Below the pieces are notes generated by a model. The model saw only the letters and a list, made by a program, of their open reading frames with translations, was not told the DNA's origin and ran no database searches. Made by a program: the position numbers and the translations under genes. Below, in pieces: positions 27,275-37,911 of a DNA stretch of 64,000 nt (position 1 is its first letter; each line of letters starts with the position of its first letter). This DNA is from an uncultured Sphingomonadaceae bacterium (GTDB lineage: Bacteria; Pseudomonadota; Alphaproteobacteria; Sphingomonadales; Sphingomonadaceae): NCBI GenBank assembly GCA_947496865.1, contig CANMEE010000002.1, forward strand, positions 930,001 to 994,000, read 5' to 3'.

Positions 27275-29233
27275 TTGCTGAATATTTCCAAGCCGCTATT
27301 TGCGGCCTCTATAATTATATCTTCTTTTTCAATCCCAGTGATAGCTAATGATCAGGCGAAGATATTTGGATCAATGCCCACGGTGCAGAGTATCAGTCTT
27401 TCCCCCGATGGAACGAAAATAGCCTTTATCTCTCCAGGCCCAGGATTACAGACGGACTTATACTCGATTGACCTTACTAAAGGTGACACTCCGGTCCGGG
27501 TAACAACCTCTTCTGGCGACCCTGAAAGTCTCTTCTGGTGCGGATGGGTTTCCAATGAACGGCTGGCTTGCAAAGTCGGAGGACTGGAAAAATATGCTGG
27601 CGACATTTTAGGATTTTCAAGCATGTTTGCAGTCAATGCCGATGGCAGCGACCCTATGCTTCTCAGTAAACGACCACCACGAAATGCCATTGGCTATAAT
27701 TTAGGCGGTGGCGATATCATAGATTGGCTACCTCAAGACGACAATATAATATTGATGACACGTTACCATCTAAAAACAGGAGCTGCGGGAACCCGTATCA
27801 AAAATCTCGATGAAGGCCTGGCCGTCGAAAGAATCGATACAATCACCGGCAAATCTAAAATGATCGAGCGGCCCAAAGATGAAACAGTGGAATATATCAC
27901 AGACGGTGTCGGCAACGTCCGAGTCAAAGGCAGCCGGATTAAAAAAGGCAGCACAGAGCTGGATAGCGGCCAAATCCAATATTTTTATCAATCCGATAAT
28001 GATTGGAGATCTTTGGGGCGACTCGACTATGCAAATCGTACAGGTTTTAACCCTTATGCCGTCGACCCCAAAACCGACCGTGTCTACGGTTTTGCGCCGC
28101 ATAAAGGGCGCAAGGCACTGGTATCAATAGCACTGGACGGCAGCGCCGAACAGGAGGTCGTGTTTGCACATGATGAGGTTGATGTAGATGCATTGATCCG
28201 AATTGGTCGAAACCAGCGAGTGGTTGGCGTTAGCTATGCTACCGATAAGCGGAAAGGCGTTTATTTTGATGCAGCACTCGAAAAATTGGCGAAAGCACTC
28301 GGCAGGGCGTTGGGCGAAAATTATTCAATTCAGTTCGCTGATGCGAGCCTGGACGAAAATACGCTGCTGATCTGGGCCGGATCCGACGTAGATCCCGGAC
28401 AATACTTCCTATTTAACAAGACGACGAAGCAGTTAAGACCTCTGTTAGGTGTTCGACCATCGGTTGAAAACAACAATTTGGCGGAAGTGAAGCCTATATC
28501 GTACCCCGCTGCCGATGGCACAATGATTCCGGGCTATTTAACAATGCCGGTTGGCACAGATACCAAAAACCTGCCGGCAATCGTTATGCCGCATGGTGGC
28601 CCAGGTTCACGTGACGAGTGGGGATTTGATTGGCTGGCACAGTTTTATGTCAGTCAGGGCTTTGCGGTGTTGCAGCCGAATTTCCGCGGTTCAGCCGGAT
28701 ATGGAGAAGAGTGGTACAAAGAAAATGGTTTTCAATCTTGGCGTACATCTATCGGAGATGTTAACGACGCAGGTAAGTGGTTGATCTCTCAAGGGATTGC
28801 AAAACCTTCCGCCCTTTCGATCGTGGGCTGGTCCTATGGTGGATATGCAGCGCTACAATCCGCAGTACTGGACCCAGATTTATTCAAAGCCATTGTAGCC
28901 ATCGCGCCGGTAACGGACCTTGCTACTCTAAAAAGTAACTCCAGAGCTTACTATAGCGGAGCAGTCACGCGGGGATTTGTTGGCAGCGGACCACATGTCC
29001 AACAAGGTTCGCCTGCTCAGAATGTCGATAAAATAAAAGCCCCCGTCATGCTTTTCCACGGGGACTATGATCGCAACGTGGCGATAGAACATTCCAATAT
29101 CATGAACGGTAAGTTGAAATCGGCCGGCAAGCAGGTGACATATATAAAGTATGAGAAACTGGCACATAGCCTTAGAAACTCGCAAGCACGCGAGGACATG
29201 CTCGAAAAATCTGTAGCTTTTCTGCCAAAGTAA
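27275..29233 (+). CDS. exported S9 family (prolyl oligopeptidase-like) serine peptidase
   Basis: A 652-residue protein with a signal peptide of about 24 residues ending PVIAN. Residues of about 30-400 form a beta-propeller-like region (MPTVQSISLSPDG begins it), and the C-terminal third is an alpha/beta hydrolase. The catalytic triad can be read: Ser520 in GWSYGG, Asp599 in HGDYDRNV, His631 in LAHS. It likely degrades peptides in the periplasm. The start is a TTG at 27275, five bases after AGGGGG; no ATG precedes the signal peptide. It ends at the shared bidirectional terminator. Substrate specificity is not shown. Confidence 0.9.
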   Translation: MLNISKPLFAASIIISSFSIPVIANDQAKIFGSMPTVQSISLSPDGTKIAFISPGPGLQTDLYSIDLTKGDTPVRVTTSSGDPESLFWCGWVSNERLACKVGGLEKYAGDILGFSSMFAVNADGSDPMLLSKRPPRNAIGYNLGGGDIIDWLPQDDNIILMTRYHLKTGAAGTRIKNLDEGLAVERIDTITGKSKMIERPKDETVEYITDGVGNVRVKGSRIKKGSTELDSGQIQYFYQSDNDWRSLGRLDYANRTGFNPYAVDPKTDRVYGFAPHKGRKALVSIALDGSAEQEVVFAHDEVDVDALIRIGRNQRVVGVSYATDKRKGVYFDAALEKLAKALGRALGENYSIQFADASLDENTLLIWAGSDVDPGQYFLFNKTTKQLRPLLGVRPSVENNNLAEVKPISYPAADGTMIPGYLTMPVGTDTKNLPAIVMPHGGPGSRDEWGFDWLAQFYVSQGFAVLQPNFRGSAGYGEEWYKENGFQSWRTSIGDVNDAGKWLISQGIAKPSALSIVGWSYGGYAALQSAVLDPDLFKAIVAIAPVTDLATLKSNSRAYYSGAVTRGFVGSGPHVQQGSPAQNVDKIKAPVMLFHGDYDRNVAIEHSNIMNGKLKSAGKQVTYIKYEKLAHSLRNSQAREDMLEKSVAFLPK

Positions 29234-29250
29234 GGCCGTTCTGCAGGCAC

Positions 29251-29284
29251 AAAAAAAGGGCGGCTCCAACGGGCCGCCCTTTTT
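29251..29284. terminator. bidirectional rho-independent terminator
   Basis: GGGCGGC (29258-29264) pairs with GCCGCCC (29273-29279) around an eight-base loop, flanked by seven A on one side and five T on the other. It serves the S9 peptidase gene on the plus strand and rpsD on the minus strand, which converge here. Confidence 0.9.
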
Positions 29285-29303
29285 GTATGTATCGTTGAAC
29301 CAA

Positions 29304-29918
29304 TTAGCGTGAGTAAAACTCGACCACCAGATTGGGTTCCATTGTTACCGGATAAGGTACTTCATCCAGTGTCGGTACGCGAACATAGGTCACTTTATCA
29401 GTTCCGTCTGGCGTTACATATTCTGGAATGTCACGCTCTGGAAGGCTTTGCGCTTCGATGACCAACAGCATTTCTTTCGCTTTGTCGCTCAACGACACGA
29501 TATCACCAGGCTGCACTTTACGTGAAGCAACATTACATTTTACGCCGTTCACACGAATGTGGCCGTGGCTGACAAGCTGACGAGCAGCAAAAATGGTTGG
29601 TGTGAATTTGGCACGGTAAACGACCATATCCAAACGCTGCTCAAGCAAACCGATCAGGTTCTGGCTGGTATCGCCTTTCATGCTTGATGCTTCTTTATAA
29701 GCACGTTTGAACTGTTTTTCGGTCACGTCGCCATAATAGCCTTTCAGCTTCTGCTTGGCGCGCAGCTGAATGCCATAGTCGGAAAGCTTGCTTTTACGGC
29801 GCTGACCGTGCTGGCCGGGGCCATAGTCGCGACGATTGACGGGTGATTTGGGGCGGCCCCAAATATTTTCACCCATGCGGCGATCAAGTTTATATTTCGA
29901 GCTGGTACGTTTGGTCAT
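29304..29918 (-). CDS. rpsD: 30S ribosomal protein S4
   Basis: A 204-residue primary 16S rRNA-binding protein that nucleates 30S assembly. [19 protein letters not shown] opens the protein and the S4 RNA-binding domain lies at about residues 94-155 ([24 protein letters not shown]). It lacks the zinc-binding cysteine set, as in C- type S4. ATG 29918 is eight bases from AGGAG; an in-frame start at 29963 lacks support. Unlike many bacteria, rpsD here is alone and not in the alpha operon, as is common in alphaproteobacteria. Confidence 0.97.
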   Translation of the reverse strand: MTKRTSSKYKLDRRMGENIWGRPKSPVNRRDYGPGQHGQRRKSKLSDYGIQLRAKQKLKGYYGDVTEKQFKRAYKEASSMKGDTSQNLIGLLEQRLDMVVYRAKFTPTIFAARQLVSHGHIRVNGVKCNVASRKVQPGDIVSLSDKAKEMLLVIEAQSLPERDIPEYVTPDGTDKVTYVRVPTLDEVPYPVTMEPNLVVEFYSR

Positions 29919-30030
29919 ATCAATGACTCCTAATTTGCTGTTTATATTCGTCCCGGAATGCACCGAAAATCCTGTAGGATTAACGCGGCTACCGCTTCAC
30001 CGGGGTGCGGAGCCAATTGCAAGACGCGGC

Positions 30031-30058
30031 CTATGACGATCTAGTAGGTAATTGTCAA
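30031..30058 (-). promoter_or_regulatory. putative promoter of rpsD
   Basis: On the minus strand a perfect TTGACA (30058-30053) is followed after 16 bases by TCATAG (30036-30031), about 110 bases before the rpsD start. The -35 box is consensus and the -10 box is moderate. The leader of about 100 bases could hold S4 autoregulatory structure, but I did not identify one. Confidence 0.5.
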
Positions 30059-30138
30059 GCACCTGAAGGCCCAGAAATTGTATGAAAAACCACCAAGTTT
30101 ACTCGACTTGCGCGTCTGCACAGATTAAAGGCGCTGGC

Positions 30139-30450
30139 ATGACCAAAATGACCCCGCTTCCACCAATGAAAAACATGTCTGATGTCCGCGAACAAGTGGA
30201 CCGCATTGACGGCGAGCTTATCGCCCTTTTGACACAACGCTTTGCGTGTATGGACGCCGCCGCGCGGATCAAACAAGACCGCGAAGCCGTGCGCGATGAG
30301 GGCCGCAAAGCCCAAGTGCTTGAAAATGTCAAACAGCTTGCCGCGAACGCTGCCATTCCAGTTCCTACCATGGCTGCTATATGGGAAATGCTGATAGAAA
30401 CATCGATCAGCTACGAATTCGAAAAATGGGATCAAATGAGAGACAGCTGA
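30139..30450 (+). CDS. chorismate mutase (AroQ class)
   Basis: A 103-residue all-helical protein matching AroQ-type chorismate mutase, which converts chorismate to prephenate for phenylalanine and tyrosine synthesis. The long first helix has MSDVREQVDRIDGELIALL, with the catalytic Arg; ARIKQDREAVRD supplies the Lys; and IWEMLIETSISYE is the third helix. It is a monofunctional domain without a prephenate dehydratase or DAHP synthase partner. ATG 30139 has AAGG upstream; an in-frame ATG at 30082 would add 19 polar residues and has no clear ribosome site. It ends 12 bases before the stop of the convergent methyltransferase gene. Confidence 0.85.
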   Translation: MTKMTPLPPMKNMSDVREQVDRIDGELIALLTQRFACMDAAARIKQDREAVRDEGRKAQVLENVKQLAANAAIPVPTMAAIWEMLIETSISYEFEKWDQMRDS

Positions 30451-30462
30451 ACGCTGGACGCA

Positions 30463-31194
30463 TCATTTTTTCACAAACGGCCTTTCAAGCGAACTGATCA
30501 CACCTCGCCATGTCTGCACTTCTTCATTGGTCCAGGCCGGTTTGGTGATCATGTTTCGAAGCGTGACCTTCGTTGCTGGCGTGCGATCTGGCGGATAGAA
30601 ATATCCCGTTCCTTCCAGCGCCCGTTCCAAATGCTCATAAAAACGATCCAGCTCAATTTGCGGCGCTGGTTCACTTTTTTTCTTCTCGATCGTTGGCTGT
30701 ACAGTGCCGGCGCCTTCCATTTTTGAAAGCTCATAAGCCATAAGAATAACGGCTTGCGCCAGATTCAGGGAACCAAATTCCGGATTGATCGGAACAGTGA
30801 TAATCTTGCGAGAAAGCTCGACGTCAACGACTTCAAGGCCAGAGCGTTCAGGACCGAATAATATCGCGCACTTGCCGCTAGCTGATGCCATATCATCTGC
30901 TGCTTCGGCGGGCGTGAGCACTTCTTTTGTCATCCCCCGTTTACGAACAGTGGTTGCATAGACATGTGCACAATCTGCCACAGCATCAGCCGTGGTTTCA
31001 AAAACCTGTGCCTCTTCTAAAACGCTATCGGCTCCAGCAGCGGTTGGCCCTGCCGAGGGATTGGGCCAGCCATCGCGAGGATCAACAATCCGCATTTCAG
31101 TCAAACCAAAATTGAGCATCGCACGCGCCGCCTTGCCGATATTTTCGCCAAGCTGCGGCTTTACCAGAACAATTATCGGCAGGCCGGTGCTCAT
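30463..31194 (-). CDS. trmJ: SPOUT-family RNA methyltransferase (TrmJ/TrmH-like)
   Basis: A 243-residue SPOUT-type 2'-O-methyltransferase. The first motif is [21 protein letters not shown], the second [10 protein letters not shown] and the third [14 protein letters not shown], together forming the trefoil knot that binds SAM. The C-terminal extension of about 80 residues matches TrmJ, which methylates position 32 of tRNA. The start overlaps the nrdR stop by four bases. The tRNA position is inferred from the family; related rRNA methyltransferases are possible. Confidence 0.88.
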   Translation of the reverse strand: MSTGLPIIVLVKPQLGENIGKAARAMLNFGLTEMRIVDPRDGWPNPSAGPTAAGADSVLEEAQVFETTADAVADCAHVYATTVRKRGMTKEVLTPAEAADDMASASGKCAILFGPERSGLEVVDVELSRKIITVPINPEFGSLNLAQAVILMAYELSKMEGAGTVQPTIEKKKSEPAPQIELDRFYEHLERALEGTGYFYPPDRTPATKVTLRNMITKPAWTNEEVQTWRGVISSLERPFVKK

Positions 31195-31667
31195 TTGCCG
31201 CTGGCGTCAGTGAGCGCCACATCCTTGACGCTACCGGCAAATTCTTCGAAATCCTTGGCCTCGGTAAAGTCCTTATAAACCGACGCAAATCGGATATAAG
31301 CTACACTATCAAGCCCTTTGAGGCCATCCATTACCATCTCGCCGATGCGTTTCGAGGGTATTTCAGTTTCCCCGCTGGTTTCCAACTGACGCTGTATCCC
31401 GGATACCAGCTGATCCATCTGCTCTTGAGCAATTCCGCGCTTTCGACAAGCCAGCGATACCGAAAGATCAATCTTGGACCGGTCAAATGTCTCGCGGCGG
31501 TCTTCACTTTTCACCACTGTAATTTCACGCAGCTGAATCCGCTCAAAAGTCGTAAATCGAGCGCCACAGCCCTCGCACTGCCGTCGACGACGGATGGTCG
31601 TACCGTCCTCTGTCGGTCGGCTGTCTTTTACTTGGCTGTCATCAAAGGCGCAAAAGGGGCAACGCAT
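31191..31667 (-). CDS. nrdR: transcriptional repressor NrdR
   Basis: A 158-residue regulator of ribonucleotide reductase genes. The N-terminal zinc ribbon has C-x2-C at residues 3-6 and a second C-x2-C in [14 protein letters not shown]. The ATP-cone domain (about 49-139) senses ATP/dATP. It binds tandem NrdR boxes upstream of nrd genes; none is visible in this window, nor are nrd genes. It sits after glyA and couples to the methyltransferase gene, a common arrangement in alphaproteobacteria. Confidence 0.96.
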   Translation of the reverse strand: MRCPFCAFDDSQVKDSRPTEDGTTIRRRRQCEGCGARFTTFERIQLREITVVKSEDRRETFDRSKIDLSVSLACRKRGIAQEQMDQLVSGIQRQLETSGETEIPSKRIGEMVMDGLKGLDSVAYIRFASVYKDFTEAKDFEEFAGSVKDVALTDASGK

Positions 31668-31682
31668 AGGGGTTTCGTTCGC

Positions 31683-32990
31683 TTATTCTGGGTAAATTGG
31701 AAAACGGGCACAAAGCGCTTCAACACGCTCGCGGACATCGGCTTCAACGGCTGAATCACCGCCCTCGCCTTTTTCGCGCAAACCATCGAGAACATCAGCG
31801 ATCATATCGCCAATCATCTGAAATTCGCCTGGACCAAAGCCACGTGTTGTGCCCGCTGGTGAACCGACGCGGATGCCGCTCGTTTTCATTGGCGGCTGCG
31901 GATCATTGGGAATGCTGTTTTTGTTGCAGGTAATACCAGCGCGTTCCAGCGCTTCATCAGCGTCGCGGCCGGTAATCCCCAGTGGGGAAAGATCGATCAG
32001 AGCTAAGTGAGTATCGGTTCCTCCAGCGACCAGATCGGCCCCGCGCTCTTTCAGGCGGGCGGCCAACACCTTCGCATTTTCGATAACGGCTGCAGAATAG
32101 CTTGCAAATTCAGGTCGCAACGCTTCACCAAAGGCAACCGCCTTTGCAGCAATGACGTGCATCAGTGGACCACCTTGCAGTCCCGGAAATACGGCCGAAT
32201 TGATTTTCTTGGCTATGGCTTCGTCATTGGTTAGCACCATCCCCCCTCGCGGTCCGCGTAAGGTTTTATGAGTAGTCGTTGTCACGACATCGGCATGATC
32301 CAGAGGACTTGGATGATAGCCCGCGGCGACCAGCCCAGCGAAATGCGCCATATCGACCATGAAGATCGCGCCCACAGCATCAGCAATTTCGCGGAATTTA
32401 GCGAAATCAATCTGGCGTGGATAAGCAGAGCCACCGGCGATGATCAGTTTTGGCTGATGTTCTTTGGCAAGCGCCTCGACTTCTTCATAGTTGATCAGGT
32501 GATCATCTTCGTTCACGCCATATTGAACAGCGTTGAACCATTTGCCCGATTGCGCCGGCTTCGCACCATGGGTCAAATGCCCACCAGCGTCCAACGACAT
32601 ACCGAGTATGGTGTCGCCGGGCTTGGTCAGCGCCAGCATCACCGCGCCATTAGCCTGGGCGCCCGAATGCGGCTGTACATTGGCAAAGCCACAGTTAAAC
32701 AACTGTTTCGCACGCTCAATGGCCAGCGTTTCAACGTCATCAGAAGGCGCGCATCCTTGATAATAGCGACGGCCGGGATAGCCTTCTGCATATTTGTTGG
32801 TGAACACGGACCCTTGTGCTTGCAACACAGCCCTCGACACAATGTTCTCGGAGGCGATCAGCTCAATCTGGTTTTGCTGACGCGACATCTCTGCGTTAAT
32901 AGCACCAGCAACCGCCGGATCACCTTCATCAACGGAAAAATCGAAAAATCCGGTAGGGCGAATATCCTGTATATCTGCGACATTACTCAT
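31683..32990 (-). CDS. glyA: serine hydroxymethyltransferase
   Basis: A 435-residue PLP enzyme interconverting serine and glycine with tetrahydrofolate, the main one-carbon source. The PLP lysine lies in [17 protein letters not shown]-terminal [11 protein letters not shown] and the YPGRRYYQG segment are family signatures. GGAG lies nine to ten bases before ATG 32990. The cluster rpiB-glyA-nrdR-trmJ reads in one direction with gaps of 24, 15 and -4 bases, which suggests one operon combining pentose phosphate, one-carbon and nucleotide functions. Confidence 0.97.
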   Translation of the reverse strand: MSNVADIQDIRPTGFFDFSVDEGDPAVAGAINAEMSRQQNQIELIASENIVSRAVLQAQGSVFTNKYAEGYPGRRYYQGCAPSDDVETLAIERAKQLFNCGFANVQPHSGAQANGAVMLALTKPGDTILGMSLDAGGHLTHGAKPAQSGKWFNAVQYGVNEDDHLINYEEVEALAKEHQPKLIIAGGSAYPRQIDFAKFREIADAVGAIFMVDMAHFAGLVAAGYHPSPLDHADVVTTTTHKTLRGPRGGMVLTNDEAIAKKINSAVFPGLQGGPLMHVIAAKAVAFGEALRPEFASYSAAVIENAKVLAARLKERGADLVAGGTDTHLALIDLSPLGITGRDADEALERAGITCNKNSIPNDPQPPMKTSGIRVGSPAGTTRGFGPGEFQMIGDMIADVLDGLREKGEGGDSAVEADVRERVEALCARFPIYPE

Positions 32991-33014
32991 GATGGTGCTC
33001 CTTCGGTGTGCAAT

Positions 33015-33452
33015 TCAAATTTTGGGGGCGGATAATTTATCAACGCGTCGCTGATGCCGATCTCCGCCAAATTCTGTGTTCAAGAAATTATTCAAACAAT
33101 CTTTTGCGATCTCGATCCCGACCAACCGCGCGCCCATCGCAATGACGTTCGCATCATTATGTTCACGAGACAGTTTCGCCGAGAGGCCTTCAGATACCAA
33201 TGCGCAGCGGCACGCCGGATTGCGGTTAACCGCTATGGAAATGCCAATGCCAGAACCACACAGCGCTACGCCACGCTCAGCGTCGCCAGACGCAACAGCA
33301 TTGGCGAGCTTATATCCGTAATCCGGGTAGTCCACACTATCGGTCGTCATTGGGCCCAGATCATTCACATCATGACCGGCCTCCGTAAGCCACTCAACCA
33401 GAACGGTCTTCATTTCAATGGCAGCATGGTCAGAAGCAATGGCAACACGCAT
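33015..33452 (-). CDS. rpiB: ribose 5-phosphate isomerase B
   Basis: A 145-residue LacAB/RpiB sugar isomerase that interconverts ribose 5-phosphate and ribulose 5-phosphate. VAIASDHAAIEMK at the N-terminus, DYPDYGYKLANAV, and the catalytic Cys in GVALCGSGIGISIAVN are the expected motifs. The ATG at 33452 follows GAGG by about nine bases; a TTG five codons earlier is ignored. It is the first gene of the glyA operon. The allose 6-phosphate isomerase activity of some relatives cannot be excluded. Confidence 0.93.
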   Translation of the reverse strand: MRVAIASDHAAIEMKTVLVEWLTEAGHDVNDLGPMTTDSVDYPDYGYKLANAVASGDAERGVALCGSGIGISIAVNRNPACRCALVSEGLSAKLSREHNDANVIAMGARLVGIEIAKDCLNNFLNTEFGGDRHQRRVDKLSAPKI

Positions 33453-33592
33453 AGGCTTTGTCCTCAATATCCAGGCAAGAATCGAATGCCCGCTATCTAG
33501 TGGACGATATTCGTGTGCGCCACCAAATATTGCGCTTTCTTATGATAATTTTCCGATAGACAAATGCAAGACTTCGCCAGAAACTGATTTGT

Positions 33593-34213
33593 ATGAAAAA
33601 CACTATCACCAGCAGCACGGAAGGCTATGCGAGCGAAGCCTCATTTCTTTTGGAGCAATATGAGAATTTTTCGTTTGAAGACAGTCATGCAGCGTTATTC
33701 GACTACCTCCCTCAACAATCATCCAAAATACTGGATATAGGTTCCGGCACAGGACGAGATGCCGCATGGTTCGATGAGAAAGGACATGATGTCGTTGCCG
33801 CAGAGCCCACAAAGGAAATGCGGGAGGGGGCAATCCGTTTGCACCCCTCGCCAACTATCAATTGGGTAGACGACAGTTTGCCTGATCTGGAAAAAATCAA
33901 GAAATTGGACATCCAATTCGATTTCATATTTGTGAGTGCTGTGTGGATGCATCTGGACAAAGAACAGCGAGAGGCAGCTATGCATTCGGTCGCCGACCTG
34001 CTCAGCAAAGGCGCGCGTCTCTTTGTTTCACTAAGGCACGGTCCCGTCCCCAAAGGAAGACGGATGTTTGCAGTTTCGGCTGAAGAAACAATCGACCTAG
34101 CCTCACGGTACAAGCTGGAGCCACTTTACAACAAACGGACAGAATCCATTCTCACTGGAAATAAAGCGGCCGGCGTTTGGTGGACAAAATTGGTATTTGA
34201 ACTTCAGGCTTAG
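33593..34213 (+). CDS. class I SAM-dependent methyltransferase
   Basis: A 206-residue soluble methyltransferase. The SAM loop ILDIGSGTGRDAAWF begins near residue 45, the acidic residue follows in VVAAEPTKEM, and FDFIFVSAVWMHL is the post-loop motif. Nothing in the sequence reveals the acceptor. The ribosome site before ATG 33593 is weak. It is a single plus-strand gene between minus-strand rpiB and kup, two bases from the kup stop. Confidence 0.82.
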   Translation: MKNTITSSTEGYASEASFLLEQYENFSFEDSHAALFDYLPQQSSKILDIGSGTGRDAAWFDEKGHDVVAAEPTKEMREGAIRLHPSPTINWVDDSLPDLEKIKKLDIQFDFIFVSAVWMHLDKEQREAAMHSVADLLSKGARLFVSLRHGPVPKGRRMFAVSAEETIDLASRYKLEPLYNKRTESILTGNKAAGVWWTKLVFELQA

Positions 34214-34215
34214 CG

Positions 34216-36156
34216 TCAGATTTCCATCTGGCTACCAAGTTCAACCACGCGGTTGCTGGGAAGCTTGAAAAACTCCATGGCAGTGGCGGCATTGCGCAAC
34301 ATCCACGCAAATATTTTCTCTCGCCAGATCATCATCTTCGGCTTTTCCGAAGGCAATAGAGTCTGCCGCGACAGGAAGAAGCTGGTCGTCATCATATCAA
34401 AGTCCATGCCGCATTCCTTGACCTTTTTCAGGGCCGCCGGAACATCGGTTTCCTGCATGAAGCCATAGTTCAGGATCAGACGATAGAAGCCATCGCCAAG
34501 GTCTTTGACCTCAATGCGGTCCTCCATCTCAACATAGGGCACGTCTTCGATATTAACGGTGAGCACCACCACCCGTTCATGGATGATCTTGTTATGTTTG
34601 ATATTGTGAAGCAGTGCCGACGGCACACCGACAGAGTTGGACGCCATGAAGATCGCTGTTCCCGGCACGCGAGTCGCGCTGTTTTTGGCGGACTTAGTGA
34701 ATATCTCGATTGGCATGGCCGCTTCCGCCATATTTTCACGCATGATTTTGCGGCCTTTGGCCCAGGTTGTCAGCAACAGGAAGGCGAAACCGCCAACCAT
34801 CAATGGGAACCAGCCGCCTTGCGGAACCTTGGTCAGGTTAGCCGCGAAATACGCACCATCGACGATAAAGAATACGCTGAGCAATGGCACGGCATACCAC
34901 CATTTCCACTTCCACATGGTGAAGACCAGAACCGCGAGCAGACAGGTATCAATCAACATCGCGCCGGTGACAGCAATACCGTAAGCCGAAGCGAGACTGC
35001 TTGAGCTCTGGAACGTCAACACGAGGATGATGACCGCGATCATGATCGTCCAGTTTATCACGGGAATGTAAATCTGACCCGCTTCGGATGCGCTGGTGTG
35101 CTTAACCGTTAGGCGCGGGATAAAGCCCAGTTGAATCGCTTGATGGGTGACAGAAAACGCGCCGGAGATAACCGCCTGACTGGCAATGAAGGTGGCCATG
35201 GTCGCCAATATAACCAGCGGCAACCGCAGCATTTCAGGGGCCAGCAAGAAAAACGGGTTCTGGATGGCCGCAGCGGCGCTCGCTTCATCCAAACCGATGA
35301 TCATCGCGCCTTGGCCGAAATAATTGCACAGCAGAGCCGGCATGACGAATCCGAACCAGGCAATGCGCATCGGCTTACGGCCAAAATGGCCCATATCGGC
35401 AAATAAAGCCGCTGATCCGGTCACTGCCAATACGACCGAACCCAAGGCCAGAAAGGCCTTAAAGCCATCGATCATGAAGAATTGAATTGCGTACCAAGGA
35501 TTGAGCGCGAGCAATATTTCTGGCGTTTGAACAATCTGGGTAAGCCCCAAAATCGCGATAACCACGAAATAGACAAACATAACCGGCGCAAATAACGCCC
35601 CGATTTTTGCCGTTCCCCGCGATTGAATCATGAACAGGAAGACGAGCAATCCCACCGCAATCGGAATAACCATAGGCTGTAGGCCGCTGTTCACCACAGT
35701 CAGACCTTCCACAGCGGAAAGCACCGAGATGGCCGGCGTAATCATGCTGTCGCCATAAAATAGCGAGGTCGCAAAAACGCCCAATAATATGGCGACCCAT
35801 CCGAATTTGGATCGTCGCAAAGCGCCGGACAGTAACGCAACCACGGCAAGACTGCCGCCTTGTCCCTTATTATCCGCGCGCATTAATATGGTCACATATT
35901 GAATGGCTACGACGAGCGTCATCGACCAGAAGATCAGGCTGACGACACCTAAGACGTGCAGTTTGTCGAGTTCCAGCGGATGCGCGCCGACAAATGTTTC
36001 ACGAAAAGCGTAAAGTGGGCTTGTACCAATATCACCGAACACAATACCAATGGCGCCCGCAGCGAGCTTCGCAACGGCGCTGCCCTCTTGGCGTGAGCCA
36101 TGGGGTTGGATGACGCGACTGCGTTTCCGTTTCGGTTGTGACGTCGATTCAGACAT
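34216..36156 (-). CDS. kup: KUP/HAK/KT family potassium uptake protein
   Basis: A 646-residue potassium:proton symporter with about twelve transmembrane helices. [20 protein letters not shown] (about 30-50) is the Kup signature, followed by [30 protein letters not shown] and [13 protein letters not shown]. The C-terminal soluble tail of about 150 residues is normal. It serves low-affinity potassium uptake, notably at low pH. The upstream gap of 152 bases to the ccm operon end shows no recognisable riboswitch. Confidence 0.95.
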   Translation of the reverse strand: MSESTSQPKRKRSRVIQPHGSRQEGSAVAKLAAGAIGIVFGDIGTSPLYAFRETFVGAHPLELDKLHVLGVVSLIFWSMTLVVAIQYVTILMRADNKGQGGSLAVVALLSGALRRSKFGWVAILLGVFATSLFYGDSMITPAISVLSAVEGLTVVNSGLQPMVIPIAVGLLVFLFMIQSRGTAKIGALFAPVMFVYFVVIAILGLTQIVQTPEILLALNPWYAIQFFMIDGFKAFLALGSVVLAVTGSAALFADMGHFGRKPMRIAWFGFVMPALLCNYFGQGAMIIGLDEASAAAAIQNPFFLLAPEMLRLPLVILATMATFIASQAVISGAFSVTHQAIQLGFIPRLTVKHTSASEAGQIYIPVINWTIMIAVIILVLTFQSSSSLASAYGIAVTGAMLIDTCLLAVLVFTMWKWKWWYAVPLLSVFFIVDGAYFAANLTKVPQGGWFPLMVGGFAFLLLTTWAKGRKIMRENMAEAAMPIEIFTKSAKNSATRVPGTAIFMASNSVGVPSALLHNIKHNKIIHERVVVLTVNIEDVPYVEMEDRIEVKDLGDGFYRLILNYGFMQETDVPAALKKVKECGMDFDMMTTSFFLSRQTLLPSEKPKMMIWREKIFAWMLRNAATAMEFFKLPSNRVVELGSQMEI

Positions 36157-36308
36157 TGGTTGCCGTTTTGGCGGTCCCCTGATTGGGTCGAAGCGGCCAT
36201 GCTATATCGGCACATCTGTTTCGACAAGCGCGCGCGACTAGCATGGGCCTCTATAGCACGCAACCAGACCAACAGATACGCCCTTCAAGCCTCTGATAAA
36301 CTTACACT

Positions 36309-36962
36309 TTAGTTAGCGGTAGCAGCGTCGCTTGGAGGCGGAAGCGAAGGCTGCATTTGTTCCATCGAGGCCAAACGCGACTCGAGATCCTTACGCCACG
36401 GCGCATCTTCCGCGCTGCGTTCCAGCAATTCCGTCCATATCGCACGGGCCTGATCAATCTTGCCGGATTGCGCATAAGCCATGCCGAGAAAGAATGGCGG
36501 GCCGGGATGTTCCGGCGAGATATCGGCCGCTCTTTGAAAGGAAAATTGGGCAGCAGGCGTGATCACACCATCGGCATGAACCACCAAGGCATTGCCCAAG
36601 CCAACCCACAGATCGGGATTATTCGGATGCTCTTTGACACCGTTACGCAGATAATTGGCTGCTGAACCATGCTTGCCGCTACGATTAAGCGCGTCTGAAA
36701 AAACCAGCCATTCCTGAGCCGAACCAAATCGTTCGCCCATTTCCTTACGGGATTCGATATTGCTCTCGTCGAAACTATTCGCTTTTTCGGTGGGCTCCAC
36801 AGATACGCCTGCCATTCCGGGATTGGCCTGCCACGCATAGCCCGCAACGCCCAGCAACAAAGCAGCGCCGGTTAACTCATAAGCGGTCCGCGGCAATTTG
36901 CCCAAAAATACAAGTACGCCGAAAAGCAGCAGCACCATGATCAGTAATATGATCCAGCCCAT
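36309..36962 (-). CDS. TPR protein, CcmI/CycH-like cytochrome c biogenesis factor
   Basis: A 217-residue protein with two N-terminal transmembrane helices (about 3-22 and 28-46) and a periplasmic tail with TPR repeats (EWLVFSDALNRSGKHGSAANYLRNG and the later GPPFFLGMAYAQSGKIDQARAIW, in part). In cytochrome c maturation, CcmI binds apocytochrome c and passes it to CcmF/H. This one is about half the length of the classic CcmI, and its gene overlaps the ccmH stop by one base (TGATG), so the role is inferred from position and repeats. Confidence 0.8.
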   Translation of the reverse strand: MGWIILLIMVLLLFGVLVFLGKLPRTAYELTGAALLLGVAGYAWQANPGMAGVSVEPTEKANSFDESNIESRKEMGERFGSAQEWLVFSDALNRSGKHGSAANYLRNGVKEHPNNPDLWVGLGNALVVHADGVITPAAQFSFQRAADISPEHPGPPFFLGMAYAQSGKIDQARAIWTELLERSAEDAPWRKDLESRLASMEQMQPSLPPPSDAATAN

Positions 36963-37387
36963 CAGCTTGCGTCCTTTCTACTATTTTTCCGGCGGCGGAA
37001 ACGTCCACGCGCCAGCCATATGGCGAGGATCAAAAGCACAATCGGTGCAATCCAAAGCGGTCCCGTCACAGCATTGACCGGCGGGTTATAGGTCACCCAG
37101 TCGCCATAGCGTTCGATGAGCCAACTACGCACTTCTTCCGGTGTCGCCCCAGCGGCAATGCGTTCGCGCACCTGACTACGCATATCTCCGGCCATCGGCG
37201 CATCACTGTCGGCAATGGACTGGCTCTGACATTTCAGACAGCGCAGTTCTTCCATCAAAGAACGCGCTTTTTCCTCTTGAACGGGATCATCGAGTTGTTG
37301 ATGCGCATAAGGTGAGGACGGGAGTCCGTTTTGGGCCGCAACCGGAGCGGCCATCAACAATGCTAAAAGCGCGAAAAATCTGGTCAT
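36962..37387 (-). CDS. ccmH: cytochrome c-type biogenesis protein CcmH
   Basis: A 141-residue periplasm-facing thioredox protein with a signal peptide ending APVAAQ, the redox motif LRCLKCQSQSIADSDA near residues 48-63 (the LRCxxCQ signature) and one C-terminal transmembrane helix (about 106-124). It reduces or presents apocytochrome cysteines for heme ligation. The start overlaps ccmG by four bases and the stop overlaps the TPR gene by one. Confidence 0.94.
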   Translation of the reverse strand: MTRFFALLALLMAAPVAAQNGLPSSPYAHQQLDDPVQEEKARSLMEELRCLKCQSQSIADSDAPMAGDMRSQVRERIAAGATPEEVRSWLIERYGDWVTYNPPVNAVTGPLWIAPIVLLILAIWLARGRFRRRKNSRKDAS

Positions 37388-37911
37388 CCGGCTTTCTCCA
37401 AAATCTCGAGCAACTCGGCCACGTCTTCCTTGCGAATATCCCCAACATGTTGGTGCACAATCACGCCATTGCCATCAATCACAAACGTCTCAGGAACACC
37501 GGATGAGCCTAGTTCCAGTTGCACGATGCTGCGGACATCCGTTCCGATACGAACGTAGGGATTGCCCCAGCGGTTCAGGAAATTTGCGATATCCTCTGGT
37601 GTATCGCGGCTGGCGATACCGTTAATCTGCACACCTGCCCGCTCCAGCTCCAGCAATTGCGGTGCCTCTGCGATACAGGGCACACACCAGCTTGCAAAAA
37701 TATTGAGCAGTTGCGGCTTGCCGGTAGCCAGATCGGCCCGCGTCAAGGCCGGACGCTGCTCGATCGCAGCAGGCAGCGAAAATTCCGGTATGGGTTTGCC
37801 GATCATTTTCGATTCAATGATGTTATCCTTGGGCCGGATCAGCCCCGCCGCCACAACCGCGAAGAAGATGCCGAACAAAACCAGCGGAACCCAGAGCAAC
37901 CAGCGGTTCAT
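37384..37911 (-). CDS. ccmG: thiol:disulfide oxidoreductase CcmG/DsbE
   Basis: A 175-residue membrane-anchored thioredoxin with an N-terminal helix (MNRWLLWVPLVLFGIFFAVV) and the active site ASWCVPCIAEAP. It keeps apocytochrome c and CcmH reduced in the periplasm. I start at ATG 37911, which overlaps the ccmF stop (ATGA); an in-frame start at 38061 lies inside ccmF and would add 50 unrelated residues. DVRSIVQLELGSSGVPETF contains the cis-Pro segment GVPETF typical of CcmG. Confidence 0.94.
   Translation of the reverse strand: MNRWLLWVPLVLFGIFFAVVAAGLIRPKDNIIESKMIGKPIPEFSLPAAIEQRPALTRADLATGKPQLLNIFASWCVPCIAEAPQLLELERAGVQINGIASRDTPEDIANFLNRWGNPYVRIGTDVRSIVQLELGSSGVPETFVIDGNGVIVHQHVGDIRKEDVAELLEILEKAG

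Noticed and set aside
36157..36308. Possible riboswitch upstream of kup
   Set aside because: No recognisable conserved riboswitch core was seen, and c-di-AMP or potassium riboswitches are not expected in this group.
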